Shown here piece by piece: positions 50,592 to 60,169 of a DNA stretch of 64,000 bases. The stretch is from the NCBI RefSeq assembly GCF_900114785.1, contig NZ_FOUG01000020.1, positions 1 to 64,000 of the forward strand, given 5' to 3'. Position 1 is the first letter of the stretch. Every line of letters begins with the position of its first letter. The DNA comes from Variovorax sp. OV329. GTDB taxonomy: Bacteria; Pseudomonadota; Gammaproteobacteria; Burkholderiales; Burkholderiaceae_C. Below the pieces are notes generated by a model. That model saw nothing but the letters and a program-made list of their open reading frames with translations. It did not search any database and was not told where the DNA came from. The position numbers were made by a program, and so were the translations under genes.

Positions 50592-52655
50592 TCAGCGTTC
50601 CAGGAGATTCCGCAAGGGCCGGGGAAAGCCGCCCTTCTTCGACGAGGCGTCGGGCGCCGCGGCGCTGGCGCCCGTGGAGGTCTTCGCGCTGCCGCTGTAG
50701 GCCGAATCGCAGGGCCGGGTGTCGGTCACCTTGCCCAGCAGGCGCTCGCCCAGCAGGGTGATGCCGCCAGTGGCCACCGCGGCGCCGATGTTGACCGCCT
50801 CGCGCGCCGTGCCGGCCAGGTTCACCTGCACCTGCGGGGCCGCCAGCGGCCCGGCGATCTTCACGATGCCGGCGAAGGCGGTCGGGTCCAGGCCGGTGCC
50901 CTTCTTCACCGTGGGCCGCATGCCCAGGTCCACCTGCTCGCTGGCCAGGTCGATCAGGCCGGACATCACCACGCTGACCCGCTCGCCGTCCACCGCGATC
51001 GAGCGGTCGATGTCGATGCGGCCCGCCTTCACCGGCAGGCGCGCCGCGGCGCACAGCACCTTGAAGCTGTCGACCTCGCCGCGCAGCGGCGTGAGCGCAT
51101 GCAGCAGCGCCGTCACGAGTTCGCCCGGCACGCTGTTGCTGCGCCGGATGGCCGAGGAGGCCTCGCCCATGCGCATGCGAAGCTCGCCGTTGAGCGAGGC
51201 GGCCAGGCGGTGCGGCGAGTTGCCGCTGGCGGACAGCTTCGCGTCGAACTCGGTGCGGCCGCCGGAGATCACCGCCTCGCGCCGCATCAGCGCCAGCAGC
51301 GCGTCCATGGCCACGCCGCGCGCCTTCATCTGCAGGCCGATGCGCGGCGCCGTCTCGCCTTCGGGCTGCGCCCATTGGCCCGAGAGGTTGAAGCTGCCGC
51401 GCGCCAGGCCGAAGTCCAGCTGGCCGATCTCCAGGTGGTCCGCCCGGCTGCTACCGCGCGCCTTCACCGCGATCAGCTCCAGGCCATTGGGCAGCACCAA
51501 TCTTTCGGTGCGCAGGTCGGCCTGGATCGACAGGTGCGGCAGCTTCAGCGCAGGAAAGGGCGTGTCGGAAAACACGCGCGCATCGCCCTTGGTGTCCGGC
51601 GCAGACGGTCCGGCGCGCTGGGCCGGGTACAGCCGGGCCAAGTCCAGCCCGTCCGAATGCAGGGCCAGCTGGATGGCAGGCGGCGTGGCGGTGCGGTCCC
51701 AGACGATGCCGCCGGCCACCGTCTGACCCTGGCTCTCCAGCTCGAAGTTGTCCACCTGCAGCATGCGCGGGCGCCAGTTCAGCTCGCCATTCAGCTTCGC
51801 GGGCACGGGCAGCGGCAGCGCCACGCGCAGCAACTGGCCCAGCGCCTGGGTGGCCTGGATGTCGGCCTGCACTTTCAGCTGTGCCTGGCCCGCCGCCTCG
51901 CCCAGACCCACCTGGCCGTCGACGCTGGCGGTGGCGCCTTCCATGCGCAGGTCCAGGTCCAGCGGAATGGCGCGGGCGCCGGAGGTTTCGTCGCGCTGCA
52001 CGCCCACGCCGCCCTCGGCATGGATCTTCTGCGCGCGCCAGAGGGTGTCGATGGCAATCTGCCAGGCGTCGGGCCCGCGGGCCGGGTCGGGGTGGCGCTC
52101 CAGCGCCAGGGACTCGATGTCCAGCGCCTCGGTGTTGCCGCTGCGGCCGCTGCGCCAGCGGAGCTTGGTGTCCCTGGCGGTCAGCCGGGCCAGGGTCACG
52201 CGGATCGGGCTGGTGGTGTGGACGGCGGTGGGCGGCGCCTCGGCGGTGCCCGCGCGCTGGAAGCTCCAGTTGCCCTGGCCGTCGGCGTTGGTCTCCAGCA
52301 GCAGGTCGGCGCCGGCGATCTCGATGCGGCCGATCTCCACCCGCCGCTCCAGCAGCGGCTCCAGCGCCAGGTCGAAGCGCAGCTCGTGGATGCGCGCCAT
52401 GTCCGGCTGCGAACCCCAGGGGGCGTTGCCCAGGCGCACGTCCTCGGCGACCAGGGCCAGGCGCGGGTAAAGCGACAGGTGCACCGGTCCCTCGATGGCG
52501 AAGTCGCGCCCGGTGGCGGCCTTCACCTCCGCCACGGCGCGCGCCATCACCGCGCCGCGGTCGACGGCCTGCACCAGCAGCCACGTGCCGCCGGCGAGCA
52601 ACAGAACCAGCAGTGCCACGGCCGCCAGCAGGGCGCGCAGCCATCTTCTTCTCAT
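50592..52655 (-). CDS. AsmA-family protein
   Basis: The 687-residue protein is anchored by an N-terminal transmembrane helix (8-30) and continues as a long periplasmic beta-rich chain of the AsmA family: ATGRDFAIEGPVHLSLYPRLALVAEDVRLGN split over 47-77, WSFQRA, and the C-terminal MPTVKKGTGLDPTAFAGIVKIAGPLAAP. AsmA-like proteins form grooves that carry phospholipid toward the outer membrane. It is divergent from the kdp operon across a 130-bp region. The last residues (FPRPLRNLLER) follow the domain. Confidence 0.87.
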   Translation of the reverse strand: MRRRWLRALLAAVALLVLLLAGGTWLLVQAVDRGAVMARAVAEVKAATGRDFAIEGPVHLSLYPRLALVAEDVRLGNAPWGSQPDMARIHELRFDLALEPLLERRVEIGRIEIAGADLLLETNADGQGNWSFQRAGTAEAPPTAVHTTSPIRVTLARLTARDTKLRWRSGRSGNTEALDIESLALERHPDPARGPDAWQIAIDTLWRAQKIHAEGGVGVQRDETSGARAIPLDLDLRMEGATASVDGQVGLGEAAGQAQLKVQADIQATQALGQLLRVALPLPVPAKLNGELNWRPRMLQVDNFELESQGQTVAGGIVWDRTATPPAIQLALHSDGLDLARLYPAQRAGPSAPDTKGDARVFSDTPFPALKLPHLSIQADLRTERLVLPNGLELIAVKARGSSRADHLEIGQLDFGLARGSFNLSGQWAQPEGETAPRIGLQMKARGVAMDALLALMRREAVISGGRTEFDAKLSASGNSPHRLAASLNGELRMRMGEASSAIRRSNSVPGELVTALLHALTPLRGEVDSFKVLCAAARLPVKAGRIDIDRSIAVDGERVSVVMSGLIDLASEQVDLGMRPTVKKGTGLDPTAFAGIVKIAGPLAAPQVQVNLAGTAREAVNIGAAVATGGITLLGERLLGKVTDTRPCDSAYSGSAKTSTGASAAAPDASSKKGGFPRPLRNLLER

Positions 52656-52679
52656 GGGGGCTCCTCTCGGGAGCCTGGA

Positions 52680-52731
52680 TTTTTACGCTTTCTTTATGCG
52701 CCTGCGCTGGGTATCTGCCCTGTTTTTACGC
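52680..52731 (+). promoter_or_regulatory. Paired T-rich repeats upstream of kdp (candidate KdpE sites)
   Basis: TTTTTACGC occurs at 52680-52688 and 52723-52731, 43 bp apart (about four helical turns), in the most T-rich stretch of this region. E. coli KdpE binds a T-rich site upstream of kdpFABC containing TTTTTTTACACC, so these repeats are plausible KdpE targets. They lie 55-106 bp before the first kdp-operon ORF. Confidence 0.5.
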
Positions 52732-52785
52732 ACGAAGGCGAAGACTCCCTCTCCATGCATTCGCTTGAATCGAGGAGCTCTTGAT

Positions 52786-52893
52786 ATGGACATCGTTTGG
52801 ATCGCCGCCCTGGCCCTGTTCTGGGTGGCGTTGATCGTGGGCGTGGACGGCCTGCTGCGGCTGGTGCGCGCCAAGAAGGAGGGCCGGCCATGA
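52786..52893 (+). CDS. 35-residue membrane ORF leading the kdp operon
   Basis: A tiny protein with one hydrophobic helix (residues 3-24, beginning MDIVWIAALALFW) and a basic C-terminus LLRLVRAKKEGRP. It has the best evidence a small ORF can offer here: GAGGAG eight bases before the ATG, and a TGA stop overlapping the kdpF ATG (ATGA), so it is coupled to kdpF. It is not KdpF, which follows. By the positive-inside rule the C-terminus should be cytoplasmic. I do not know a name for it; it may be a further small Kdp accessory. Confidence 0.72.
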   Translation: MDIVWIAALALFWVALIVGVDGLLRLVRAKKEGRP

Positions 52894-52988
52894 TCGGCAT
52901 GGAAGTCCTGTACGGGCTGGGCGGGCTGATCGCCGTGCTGCTGCTGGCCTACCTGGTGTTCGCGCTGATCTGCGCCGAGGAGTTCTGA
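52890..52988 (+). CDS. kdpF: KdpF, small subunit of the potassium ATPase
   Basis: The 32-residue single-helix peptide (hydrophobic from about 6 to 26, with LIAVLLLAYLVFALI) ends CAEEF. Its size, hydrophobicity and place directly before kdpA match KdpF, which stabilises the KdpFABC complex at the KdpA-KdpB interface. AAGGAGGG precedes the ATG. Its 3' end carries GAGGAG, the ribosome site for kdpA three bases after its stop. Confidence 0.9.
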   Translation: MIGMEVLYGLGGLIAVLLLAYLVFALICAEEF

Positions 52989-52990
52989 AA

Positions 52991-54697
52991 ATGACTTCCT
53001 CTGCCTGGACCCTTCTGCTGGTCTTTCTCGCGCTGTTGGGCCTCCTGGCCTGGCCGCTGGGCCGTGCGCTGGCCGCGCTGTGCGAAGGCCGCGTGGCGGG
53101 CTGGATGCGGCTCGTCGAGGCGCCCCTCTTCCGCCTGGCCGGCGTGCGCGCCGACGACACCATGCACTGGCGCGGCTACGCGCTGGCGCTGGTGGCCTTC
53201 AATGCGCTGGGCGCCTTCTTCGTCTACGGCCTGCAGCGGCTGCAAGGCTTGCTGCCCTTCAACGCGGCGGGCCTGGGCGCGGTCTCGCCCGACTCGGCCT
53301 TCAACACCGCCGTGAGCTTCGTCACCAACACCAACTGGCAGGGCTACGTGGGCGAGGCCACCATGAGCCACCTCACGCAGATGCTCGGGCTGGCGGGCCA
53401 GAACTTCCTCTCGGCCGCCACCGGCATCGCGGTGGCCTTCGCGCTGGCGCGCGGCTTCGCAGCGCGCGGCGCCGAGGGGCCGGCGCGCGGCCACATCGGC
53501 AACTTCTGGATGGACGTCACGCGCATCACGCTGTGGCTGCTGCTGCCGCTTTCCTTCGTGCTGGCGCTCTTCTTCGTGAGCCAGGGCGTGATCCAGAACT
53601 TCTCGCCCAACCTGGACCTGGGCACGGTGGAGGGCGCACGCCAGTCCATCGCCATGGGCCCGGTGGCCTCGCAGGAAGCCATCAAGATGCTGGGCACCAA
53701 CGGCGGCGGCTTCTTCAACGCCAACTCGGCCCATCCCTTCGAGAACCCGACGGCGCTGGCCAACCTGGTGCAGATGCTGGCGATCTTCCTGATTCCGGCT
53801 GCGCTGTGCTTCGCCTTCGGCCGCGTGGTGGGTGACCGCCGCCAGGGCTGGGCGATCCTGGCCGCGATGACGGTGATGTTCGTGCTGGCGGTGGTCGCGC
53901 TGATCCCGGCCGAGCATGCGGGCAACCCGGCGCTGGCGCAGCTGGGCGTGGCGCCCGGCGCGGCCAACATGGAAGGCAAGGAAGTGCGCTTTGGCATCGA
54001 TGCCTCGGCCCTCTTCGCCGCCGTGACCACGGCCGCTTCCTGCGGCGCGGTCAACGGCATGCACGACTCCTTCACGCCGCTGGGCGGCATGGTGCCGCTG
54101 GTGCTGATGCAACTGGGCGAGGTGGTGTTCGGCGGCGTGGGCGCCGGGCTGTACGGCATGCTGATCTTCGCCATCCTGGCGGTGTTCATCGCCGGCCTGA
54201 TGATCGGCCGCACGCCCGAATACCTGGGCAAGAAGATCGAGGTGCAGGAGATGAAGCTCATGTCCATCGCGATCCTAGTCACGCCGCTGCTGGTGCTGCT
54301 GGGCACGGCGGTGGCGGTGATCGCCGAGCCGGGCAAGGCCGGCATCGCCAACCCGGGCGCGCACGGCTTCTCCGAGATCCTCTATGCGCTGAGTTCGGCC
54401 GGCAACAACAACGGCAGCGCCTTCGCCGGCCTGTCGGCCAACACGCCCTTCTACAACGCGCTGCTGGCGCTGGTCATGTGGCTGGGCCGCTTCGGCGTGA
54501 TCCTGCCGGTGCTGGCCGTGGCCGGTGCGGTGGCCGCGAAGAAGCGGCTGCCCGAGAGCGCCGGCACCCTGCCCACGCACGGGCCGCTGTTCGTCGTCCT
54601 GCTCATTGGCACGGTGCTGCTGGTGGGCCTGCTCAACTACGTTCCGGCGCTGGCCCTGGGCCCCGTCGTCGAACACCTGATGCTCTGGAAGAACTGA
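52991..54697 (+). CDS. kdpA: Potassium-transporting ATPase subunit A
   Basis: The 568-residue, about ten-helix protein is the channel-like K+-selectivity subunit. The four pore-loop regions are recognisable, including VTNTNWQGY (near 112) and LGTNGGGFFNANSAHPFENP (about 234-253), and later CGAVNGMHD and the SSAGNNNGSAF loop. Length is close to E. coli KdpA (557). It takes K+ from the periplasm and passes it to KdpB. It is followed by kdpB after three bases. Confidence 0.97.
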   Translation: MTSSAWTLLLVFLALLGLLAWPLGRALAALCEGRVAGWMRLVEAPLFRLAGVRADDTMHWRGYALALVAFNALGAFFVYGLQRLQGLLPFNAAGLGAVSPDSAFNTAVSFVTNTNWQGYVGEATMSHLTQMLGLAGQNFLSAATGIAVAFALARGFAARGAEGPARGHIGNFWMDVTRITLWLLLPLSFVLALFFVSQGVIQNFSPNLDLGTVEGARQSIAMGPVASQEAIKMLGTNGGGFFNANSAHPFENPTALANLVQMLAIFLIPAALCFAFGRVVGDRRQGWAILAAMTVMFVLAVVALIPAEHAGNPALAQLGVAPGAANMEGKEVRFGIDASALFAAVTTAASCGAVNGMHDSFTPLGGMVPLVLMQLGEVVFGGVGAGLYGMLIFAILAVFIAGLMIGRTPEYLGKKIEVQEMKLMSIAILVTPLLVLLGTAVAVIAEPGKAGIANPGAHGFSEILYALSSAGNNNGSAFAGLSANTPFYNALLALVMWLGRFGVILPVLAVAGAVAAKKRLPESAGTLPTHGPLFVVLLIGTVLLVGLLNYVPALALGPVVEHLMLWKN

Positions 54698-54700
54698 GCC

Positions 54701-56803
54701 ATGACTTCGATTGCCAACGACAAGACCCTTTCGCTGCTGGACCCGGCCCTGGTGCTGCCGGCCCTGCGCGCTTCCTTCGCCAAGCTGAGCCCCCGGGTGC
54801 AGTGGCGCAACCCGGTGATGTTCGTGGTCTACATCGGCTCGATCATGACCACGGTGCTGTGGGGGCACTCGCTGCGCTTTCCCGGCGACAGCGCCATGCC
54901 CTCGTCCTTCGTCGGCGCGGTGGCGCTGTGGCTGTGGTTCACGGTGCTCTTCGCCAACTTCGCCGAGGCCCTGGCGGAAGGGCGCAGCAAGGCGCAGGCC
55001 GCGTCGCTGCGCGGCATGCGCAAGGACACCTGGGCCAAGAAGCTGGCCGAGCCGAGGCATGGCGCTGCGTTCTCGCCTGCCCGGGCCCTCGAGCTTCGCC
55101 GGGGCGACGTCGTCCTGGTCGAAGCCGGAGACTTCATCCCGCTGGACGGCGAGGTCATCGAAGGCGTGGCCTCGGTGGACGAGAGCGCCATCACCGGCGA
55201 ATCGGCGCCGGTGGTGCGCGAATCGGGCGGCGACTTCTCGGCCGTGACCGGCGGCACCCGCGTGCTGTCCGACTGGCTGGTGGTGCGCATCGCGGTGAAC
55301 CCGGGCGAGTCCTTCCTGGACCGCATGATCGGCATGGTGGAAAGCGCGAAGCGGCAGAAGACGCCCAACGAAATTGCGCTGACCATCCTGCTGGTGGCGC
55401 TGACCATCGTGTTCCTGGTGGTCACCGTCACGCTGCTGCCCTTCTCCATCTTCAGCGTGCAGGCGGCGGGCACGGGCACGGTGGTGTCGCTCACCGCGCT
55501 GGTGGCGCTGCTGGTGTGCCTGATCCCCACCACCATCGGCGGCCTGCTGTCGGCCGTGGGCGTGGCCGGCATGAGCCGCATGATGCAGGCCAACGTCATC
55601 GCCACCTCCGGCCGCGCGGTGGAGGCGGCCGGCGACATCGACGTGCTGCTGCTGGACAAGACCGGCACCATCACCCACGGCAACCGCCAGGCCAGCGCCT
55701 GGTTCACCGCGCCGGGCGTGTCGCGCAGCCGGCTGGCGCGCGCCGCGCTGCTGGCCTCGCTGGCCGACGAGACGCCGGAAGGCCGCAGCATCGTGGAGCT
55801 GGCGCGCCAGGAAGGCATCGACGCCTCGCCGGTGGCGGATGCGCGTTTCGTGCCCTTCACCGCGCAGACGCGCATGAGCGGCGTCGATCTGCCCGCCGGT
55901 GTCGACACGCACGAGGCCGGCCCGACTCCGCTGCGCAAGGGCGCGGTGGACGCTGTGCGCCGGCATGTGGAAGCGCAGCACGGCCTGATGCCGCCCGAGC
56001 TCGCGCGCACGGCCGAAGACATCGCCCGCCGCGGCAGCACGCCGCTGGCGGTGGCGCAGGGCTCGCGCGTGCTGGGCATCGTCGAGCTCAAGGACATCGT
56101 CAAGGCCGGCATCGGCGAGCGCTTCGCGCAGCTGCGCCGCATGGGCATCCGCACGGTGATGATCACCGGCGACAACAAGCTCACCGCGGCGGCCATCGCG
56201 GCCGAGGCCGGCGTCGACGACTTCCTGGCCGAGGCCACGCCCGAGGACAAGCTGGCGCTGATCCGCAAGTACCAGGCCGACGGCCGCCTCGTGGCCATGA
56301 CCGGCGACGGCACCAACGACGCGCCGGCTCTCGCGCAGGCCGACGTGGCGGTGGCCATGGGCAGCGGCACGCAGGCGGCCAAGGAGGCCGGCAACATGGT
56401 GGACCTGGACTCCAACCCGACCAAGCTGCTGGAGGTGGTGGAGACCGGCAAGGCCCTGCTGATGACGCGCGGCTCGCTCACCACCTTCTCCATTGCCAAC
56501 GACGTGGCGAAGTACTTCGCCATCATCCCGGCGATTTTCGTGTCGACCTATCCGCAGCTGGCGGCGCTCAACGTGATGCGGCTGGAAAGCCCCTCGTCGG
56601 CCATCCTGTCGGCGGTGATCTTCAACGCGCTGATCATCGTCGCGCTGATCCCGCTGGCGCTCAAGGGCGTGCGCTACCGCCCGGTCGGCGCCGCCGCGCT
56701 GCTGCGCCGCAACCTGGCCATCTACGGCCTGGGCGGGCTGCTGGTGCCATTCGTGGGCATCAAGCTGATCGACATGCTGCTGGCCGCTGCCGGCCTGGCC
56801 TGA
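54701..56803 (+). CDS. kdpB: Potassium-transporting ATPase subunit B (P-type ATPase)
   Basis: The 700-residue P-type ATPase has the TGES actuator motif at 165-168, the phosphorylation site DKTGT with Asp319, the hinge GDGTNDAPAL, and the Kdp-type transmembrane motif LVCLIPTTIGGLLSAVG. It hydrolyses ATP to drive high-affinity potassium uptake. The Ser of TGES, a known inhibitory phosphorylation site in E. coli KdpB, is conserved. Coupled closely to kdpA, with kdpC starting 14 bp after its stop. Confidence 0.97.
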   Translation: MTSIANDKTLSLLDPALVLPALRASFAKLSPRVQWRNPVMFVVYIGSIMTTVLWGHSLRFPGDSAMPSSFVGAVALWLWFTVLFANFAEALAEGRSKAQAASLRGMRKDTWAKKLAEPRHGAAFSPARALELRRGDVVLVEAGDFIPLDGEVIEGVASVDESAITGESAPVVRESGGDFSAVTGGTRVLSDWLVVRIAVNPGESFLDRMIGMVESAKRQKTPNEIALTILLVALTIVFLVVTVTLLPFSIFSVQAAGTGTVVSLTALVALLVCLIPTTIGGLLSAVGVAGMSRMMQANVIATSGRAVEAAGDIDVLLLDKTGTITHGNRQASAWFTAPGVSRSRLARAALLASLADETPEGRSIVELARQEGIDASPVADARFVPFTAQTRMSGVDLPAGVDTHEAGPTPLRKGAVDAVRRHVEAQHGLMPPELARTAEDIARRGSTPLAVAQGSRVLGIVELKDIVKAGIGERFAQLRRMGIRTVMITGDNKLTAAAIAAEAGVDDFLAEATPEDKLALIRKYQADGRLVAMTGDGTNDAPALAQADVAVAMGSGTQAAKEAGNMVDLDSNPTKLLEVVETGKALLMTRGSLTTFSIANDVAKYFAIIPAIFVSTYPQLAALNVMRLESPSSAILSAVIFNALIIVALIPLALKGVRYRPVGAAALLRRNLAIYGLGGLLVPFVGIKLIDMLLAAAGLA

Positions 56804-56817
56804 TTGGGAACATCCTC

Positions 56818-57402
56818 ATGAACAACATCCTTCGTCCCGCGCTGGTGCTCTTCGTGCTGCTCAGCGCGATCACCGGCATCGTCTATCCGCTCGCCGTCAC
56901 GGGGGTGGCGCAGTCCGCCTTCGCCGAAAAGGCCAACGGCAGCCTGCTTCGCAACACTGAAGGCCAGGCGGTGGGCTCCGTGCTCATCGGCCAGGCCTTC
57001 GCCGATCCGAAGAACTTCTGGGGCCGGCCCTCGGCCACCGCCGACAAGCCCTACAACGGCCTGGCCTCGGGCGGTTCCAACCTGGGCCCGCTGAACCCGG
57101 CCCTGCGCGACGCCGTGGCGCAGCGCGTGGCGGCGCTGCGCGAAGCCGATCCGGCCAGCCGCGAGGTGCCCGTCCCCATCGACCTGGTCACGGCCTCGGG
57201 CAGCGGGCTGGACCCGCACATCTCGCCCGAGGCGGCGCGTTATCAGTTGCCGCGCGTGGCGAAGGCGCGCGGCCTGCAGCCGCAGGTGCTGGAAGCACTC
57301 ATCGACCAGCACACCGACTGGCCCTGGCTGGGCTTCCTCGGCGAGCCGCGGGTGAACGTGCTGGAACTCAACCTGGCCTTGAACGGCCCGCCCATGCCTT
57401 AA
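56818..57402 (+). CDS. kdpC: Potassium-transporting ATPase subunit C
   Basis: The 194-residue protein has one N-terminal transmembrane helix (about 7-30) and a periplasmic domain with VGSVLIGQAFADPKNFWGRPSAT split over 50-72, SGGSNLGPLNPAL, DLVTASGSGLDPHISPEAA and WLGFLGEPRVNVLELNLAL. This is complete KdpC, which raises potassium affinity of the complex. kdpD follows after 13 bases. Confidence 0.97.
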   Translation: MNNILRPALVLFVLLSAITGIVYPLAVTGVAQSAFAEKANGSLLRNTEGQAVGSVLIGQAFADPKNFWGRPSATADKPYNGLASGGSNLGPLNPALRDAVAQRVAALREADPASREVPVPIDLVTASGSGLDPHISPEAARYQLPRVAKARGLQPQVLEALIDQHTDWPWLGFLGEPRVNVLELNLALNGPPMP

Positions 57403-57415
57403 CCTCGCGAGCCTG

Positions 57416-60169
57416 ATGCCCGAACTCGCCCGACCGGACCCCGACGAGCTGCTTGCGCACATCCGCGCGCAGGAGGCCCAGGCACGGCGCGGCAAGCTGC
57501 GCATCTACTTCGGCGCCAACGCCGGCGTCGGCAAGACCTGGGCCATGCTCAGCGCCGCGCAGCGCGAGCGGCAGGCCGGCCGCGACGTTGTCATCGGCGT
57601 GGTCGAGACGCATGGCCGCGCCGACACCGCCGCGCTGCTGGCCGGCCTGGAGCAGTTGCCGCGGCGCGCCATGCCCTACCGCGGCCGCGAGCTGCCCGAG
57701 TTCGACCTGGACGCCGCCCTGGCGCGCAGGCCGGCCGTGATCCTGGTCGACGAACTGGCGCATTCCAACGTGGAAGGCTCGCGCCACGCCAAGCGCTGGC
57801 AGGACATCGAGGAGCTGCGCGCCGCCGGCATCGAGGTGTGGAGCGCCCTGAACGTGCAGCACCTGGAAAGCCTCAACGGCACGGTGGGCGCGATCACCGG
57901 CGTGCGGGTGCACGAGACGGTGCCCGACGCGGTGCTGGACCAGGCCGAAGAGGTGGTGCTGGTCGATGCCACGCCGGACGAGCTCACGGCGCGGCTGGCG
58001 GCGGGCAAGGTCTACCTGCCGCAGCAGGCGCAGCGTGCGGCGCAGAACTTCTTCCGCAAGGGCAACCTCATCGCGCTGCGGGAGATCGCGCTGCGACGCA
58101 CCGCCGAGCATGTGGAGGACGACGTGCGCGGCTGGCGGGTGGAGCAGTCCAGCCACCATGTCGCGACGGGGCCGATGGCGGCCTGGCACACCTCCGGCGC
58201 CATCCTGGCCTGCGTGGGCCCGCATGCCGATGCGGCGCAGACGGTGCGCACGGCCGCGCGCCTGGCCGGCCAGCTCAGCGTGAACTGGCACGCGGCCTAT
58301 GTGGAGACGCCCGCGCTGCAGCGGCTGGCGGCGACCGGGCGCGACCGCATCCTGGCGGTGCTGGCGCTGGCCGAGGAGCTGGGTGCGTCGACCGCGGTGC
58401 TCACCGGCGACGCGGTGGCGCCGGTGCTCGCTGCGCAGGCGCAGCGCCTGAACTGCGCCACCGTGGTGCTGGGCCGCCCGCGCGAGCGGCAGGGCTGGGC
58501 GCGCTGGTGGCCACGTACGGCTCCGGGCATCGCGCGTCAGCTGGCGCAGCTGTCGCCCACGCTGGACATCGTGAGCGCCGGCGTGGCGGACAGCTCGCGC
58601 CGCCTGCCGCGCCAGGTGCTGGGCACGCGCGGCGAGGAAGACACCGACACGCCGCGCGCACGCTGGCCCGGCTATGCCTGGGCCGCCGCCACCAGCGTCT
58701 TCGTCACATTGCTGGCGATGCCGCTGGTGCATCTGCTGGAGGGCGCCAACATCGTGATGCTCTTCCTGCTGGGCGTGATCGGCATCGCGCTGCGCTTCGG
58801 CCGGGGGCCGGCGGCCTTCGCCGCGCTGCTCAACGTGGCGGCCTTCGACTATTTCTTCGTCGACCCGCGACTGTCCTTCGGCGTGAGCGACTGGCAGTAC
58901 CTGCTCACCTTCGCGGTGATGAGCGCCGTGGGCCTGATCATCGGCCAGCTCACCGCGGGCCTGCGCTTCGCGGCCGGCGTGTCGGCCAGCCGCGAGCGGC
59001 GCGCGCAGTCGCTCTTCGAGCTCAGCCGGGAGCTGTCTGCGGCGCTGCAGTCGCAGCAGGTGGTGGCCATCGGCGAGACCGCGGTGCAGCGGCATTTCGG
59101 CGGCCCGGCGCTGGTGCTCGCCACGGACGAGGACGATCGGCTCCTGATGCCCAGCACGGCGCCGGCCGGCTTCGATGCCGGCGTGGCCGACTGGGCCTTC
59201 CGCCACGGCCAGCCGGCCGGCCTGGCCACCGCCACGCTGTCGGCGCAGAGCTGGCACTACGTGCCGCTGAAGGCGCCGATGCGGGTGCGTGGCGTGCTGG
59301 CGCTGCAGCCGGCACGGGCGCGCTGGCTGCTCATCCCCGAGCAGTCGCAACAGCTGGACACGCTGGCGCGGCAGATCGCCATCGCCCTGGAGCGAGTGCA
59401 CTACGTGGACGTGGCGCAGCGCGCGGTGGTGGAGATCGAGTCGGAGCGACTGCGCAACGCGCTGCTGGGTGCCATCTCGCACGACGTGCGCACGCCGCTC
59501 ACTGCGCTGATCGCGCTGGCCGAGTCGCTGCGCGAGTTGCCCGAGGGCCCGCAGGCGCAGGCGGCGCGGGCCATCGTGGCGCAGGCGCACGAACTCAATG
59601 CGCTGGTGGGCAACCTGCTGGACATGGCGCGGCTGGAAAGCGGCGCCGCCGGCGGAGCGGTGAACTTGCGGCGCGACTGGCAGAGCGTGGAGGAGACGGT
59701 GGGCGCCGCCATCCGCGCCGCGCGCTCGGCGCTGGGCGCCGTGCCGGTGCGCACCGAGCTGCCATCCGACCTGCCGCTGGTGGAATTCGACGCGGTGCTG
59801 ATCGAGCGGGTGCTGGTCAACCTGCTGGAGAACGCGGCCAAGTACGGCGCGGCGCCCATCGTGGTGTCGGCCGTTGGCGCCGAGGGCACGCTGCTGCTTC
59901 GCGTGCGCGACCACGGGCCCGGCTTGCCGGCGCGGCTCAAGGGCCGCGAGCAGGCGCTGTTCGACAAGTTCACGCGCGGCCAGGCCGAGTCGGCCACGCC
60001 GGGCGTGGGCCTTGGCCTGGCGATCTGCAAGGCGATCGTGAACGCGCACGGCGGCAGCATCGACGCTGCCAACGCGGACGGCGGCGGGGCAGAATTCAGC
60101 GTCACGCTGCCGCGCCGACCGCCTCCGCCGGAGCCGCCGCTGGCCGAATCTTCCGAACCGCCACCATGA
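57416..60169 (+). CDS. kdpD: KdpD osmosensitive potassium sensor kinase
   Basis: The 917-residue kinase has the KdpD N-terminal domain with Walker A GANAGVGKT (33-41) and DELAHSN, a Usp-like domain (about 250-370), four transmembrane helices (about 415-510), a GAF-like region (about 530-650), and the kinase core with His689 (SHDVRTP) and GVGLGLAICKAI. It senses potassium limitation or osmotic stress and phosphorylates KdpE. Its stop overlaps the kdpE start (ATGA). The C-terminus carries a Pro/Glu-rich tail. Confidence 0.96.
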   Translation: MPELARPDPDELLAHIRAQEAQARRGKLRIYFGANAGVGKTWAMLSAAQRERQAGRDVVIGVVETHGRADTAALLAGLEQLPRRAMPYRGRELPEFDLDAALARRPAVILVDELAHSNVEGSRHAKRWQDIEELRAAGIEVWSALNVQHLESLNGTVGAITGVRVHETVPDAVLDQAEEVVLVDATPDELTARLAAGKVYLPQQAQRAAQNFFRKGNLIALREIALRRTAEHVEDDVRGWRVEQSSHHVATGPMAAWHTSGAILACVGPHADAAQTVRTAARLAGQLSVNWHAAYVETPALQRLAATGRDRILAVLALAEELGASTAVLTGDAVAPVLAAQAQRLNCATVVLGRPRERQGWARWWPRTAPGIARQLAQLSPTLDIVSAGVADSSRRLPRQVLGTRGEEDTDTPRARWPGYAWAAATSVFVTLLAMPLVHLLEGANIVMLFLLGVIGIALRFGRGPAAFAALLNVAAFDYFFVDPRLSFGVSDWQYLLTFAVMSAVGLIIGQLTAGLRFAAGVSASRERRAQSLFELSRELSAALQSQQVVAIGETAVQRHFGGPALVLATDEDDRLLMPSTAPAGFDAGVADWAFRHGQPAGLATATLSAQSWHYVPLKAPMRVRGVLALQPARARWLLIPEQSQQLDTLARQIAIALERVHYVDVAQRAVVEIESERLRNALLGAISHDVRTPLTALIALAESLRELPEGPQAQAARAIVAQAHELNALVGNLLDMARLESGAAGGAVNLRRDWQSVEETVGAAIRAARSALGAVPVRTELPSDLPLVEFDAVLIERVLVNLLENAAKYGAAPIVVSAVGAEGTLLLRVRDHGPGLPARLKGREQALFDKFTRGQAESATPGVGLGLAICKAIVNAHGGSIDAANADGGGAEFSVTLPRRPPPPEPPLAESSEPPP

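Noticed and set aside
57368..60049. Minus-strand frame opposite kdpD
   Set aside because: Antisense shadow with His/Gln/Arg-rich translation and no domain.
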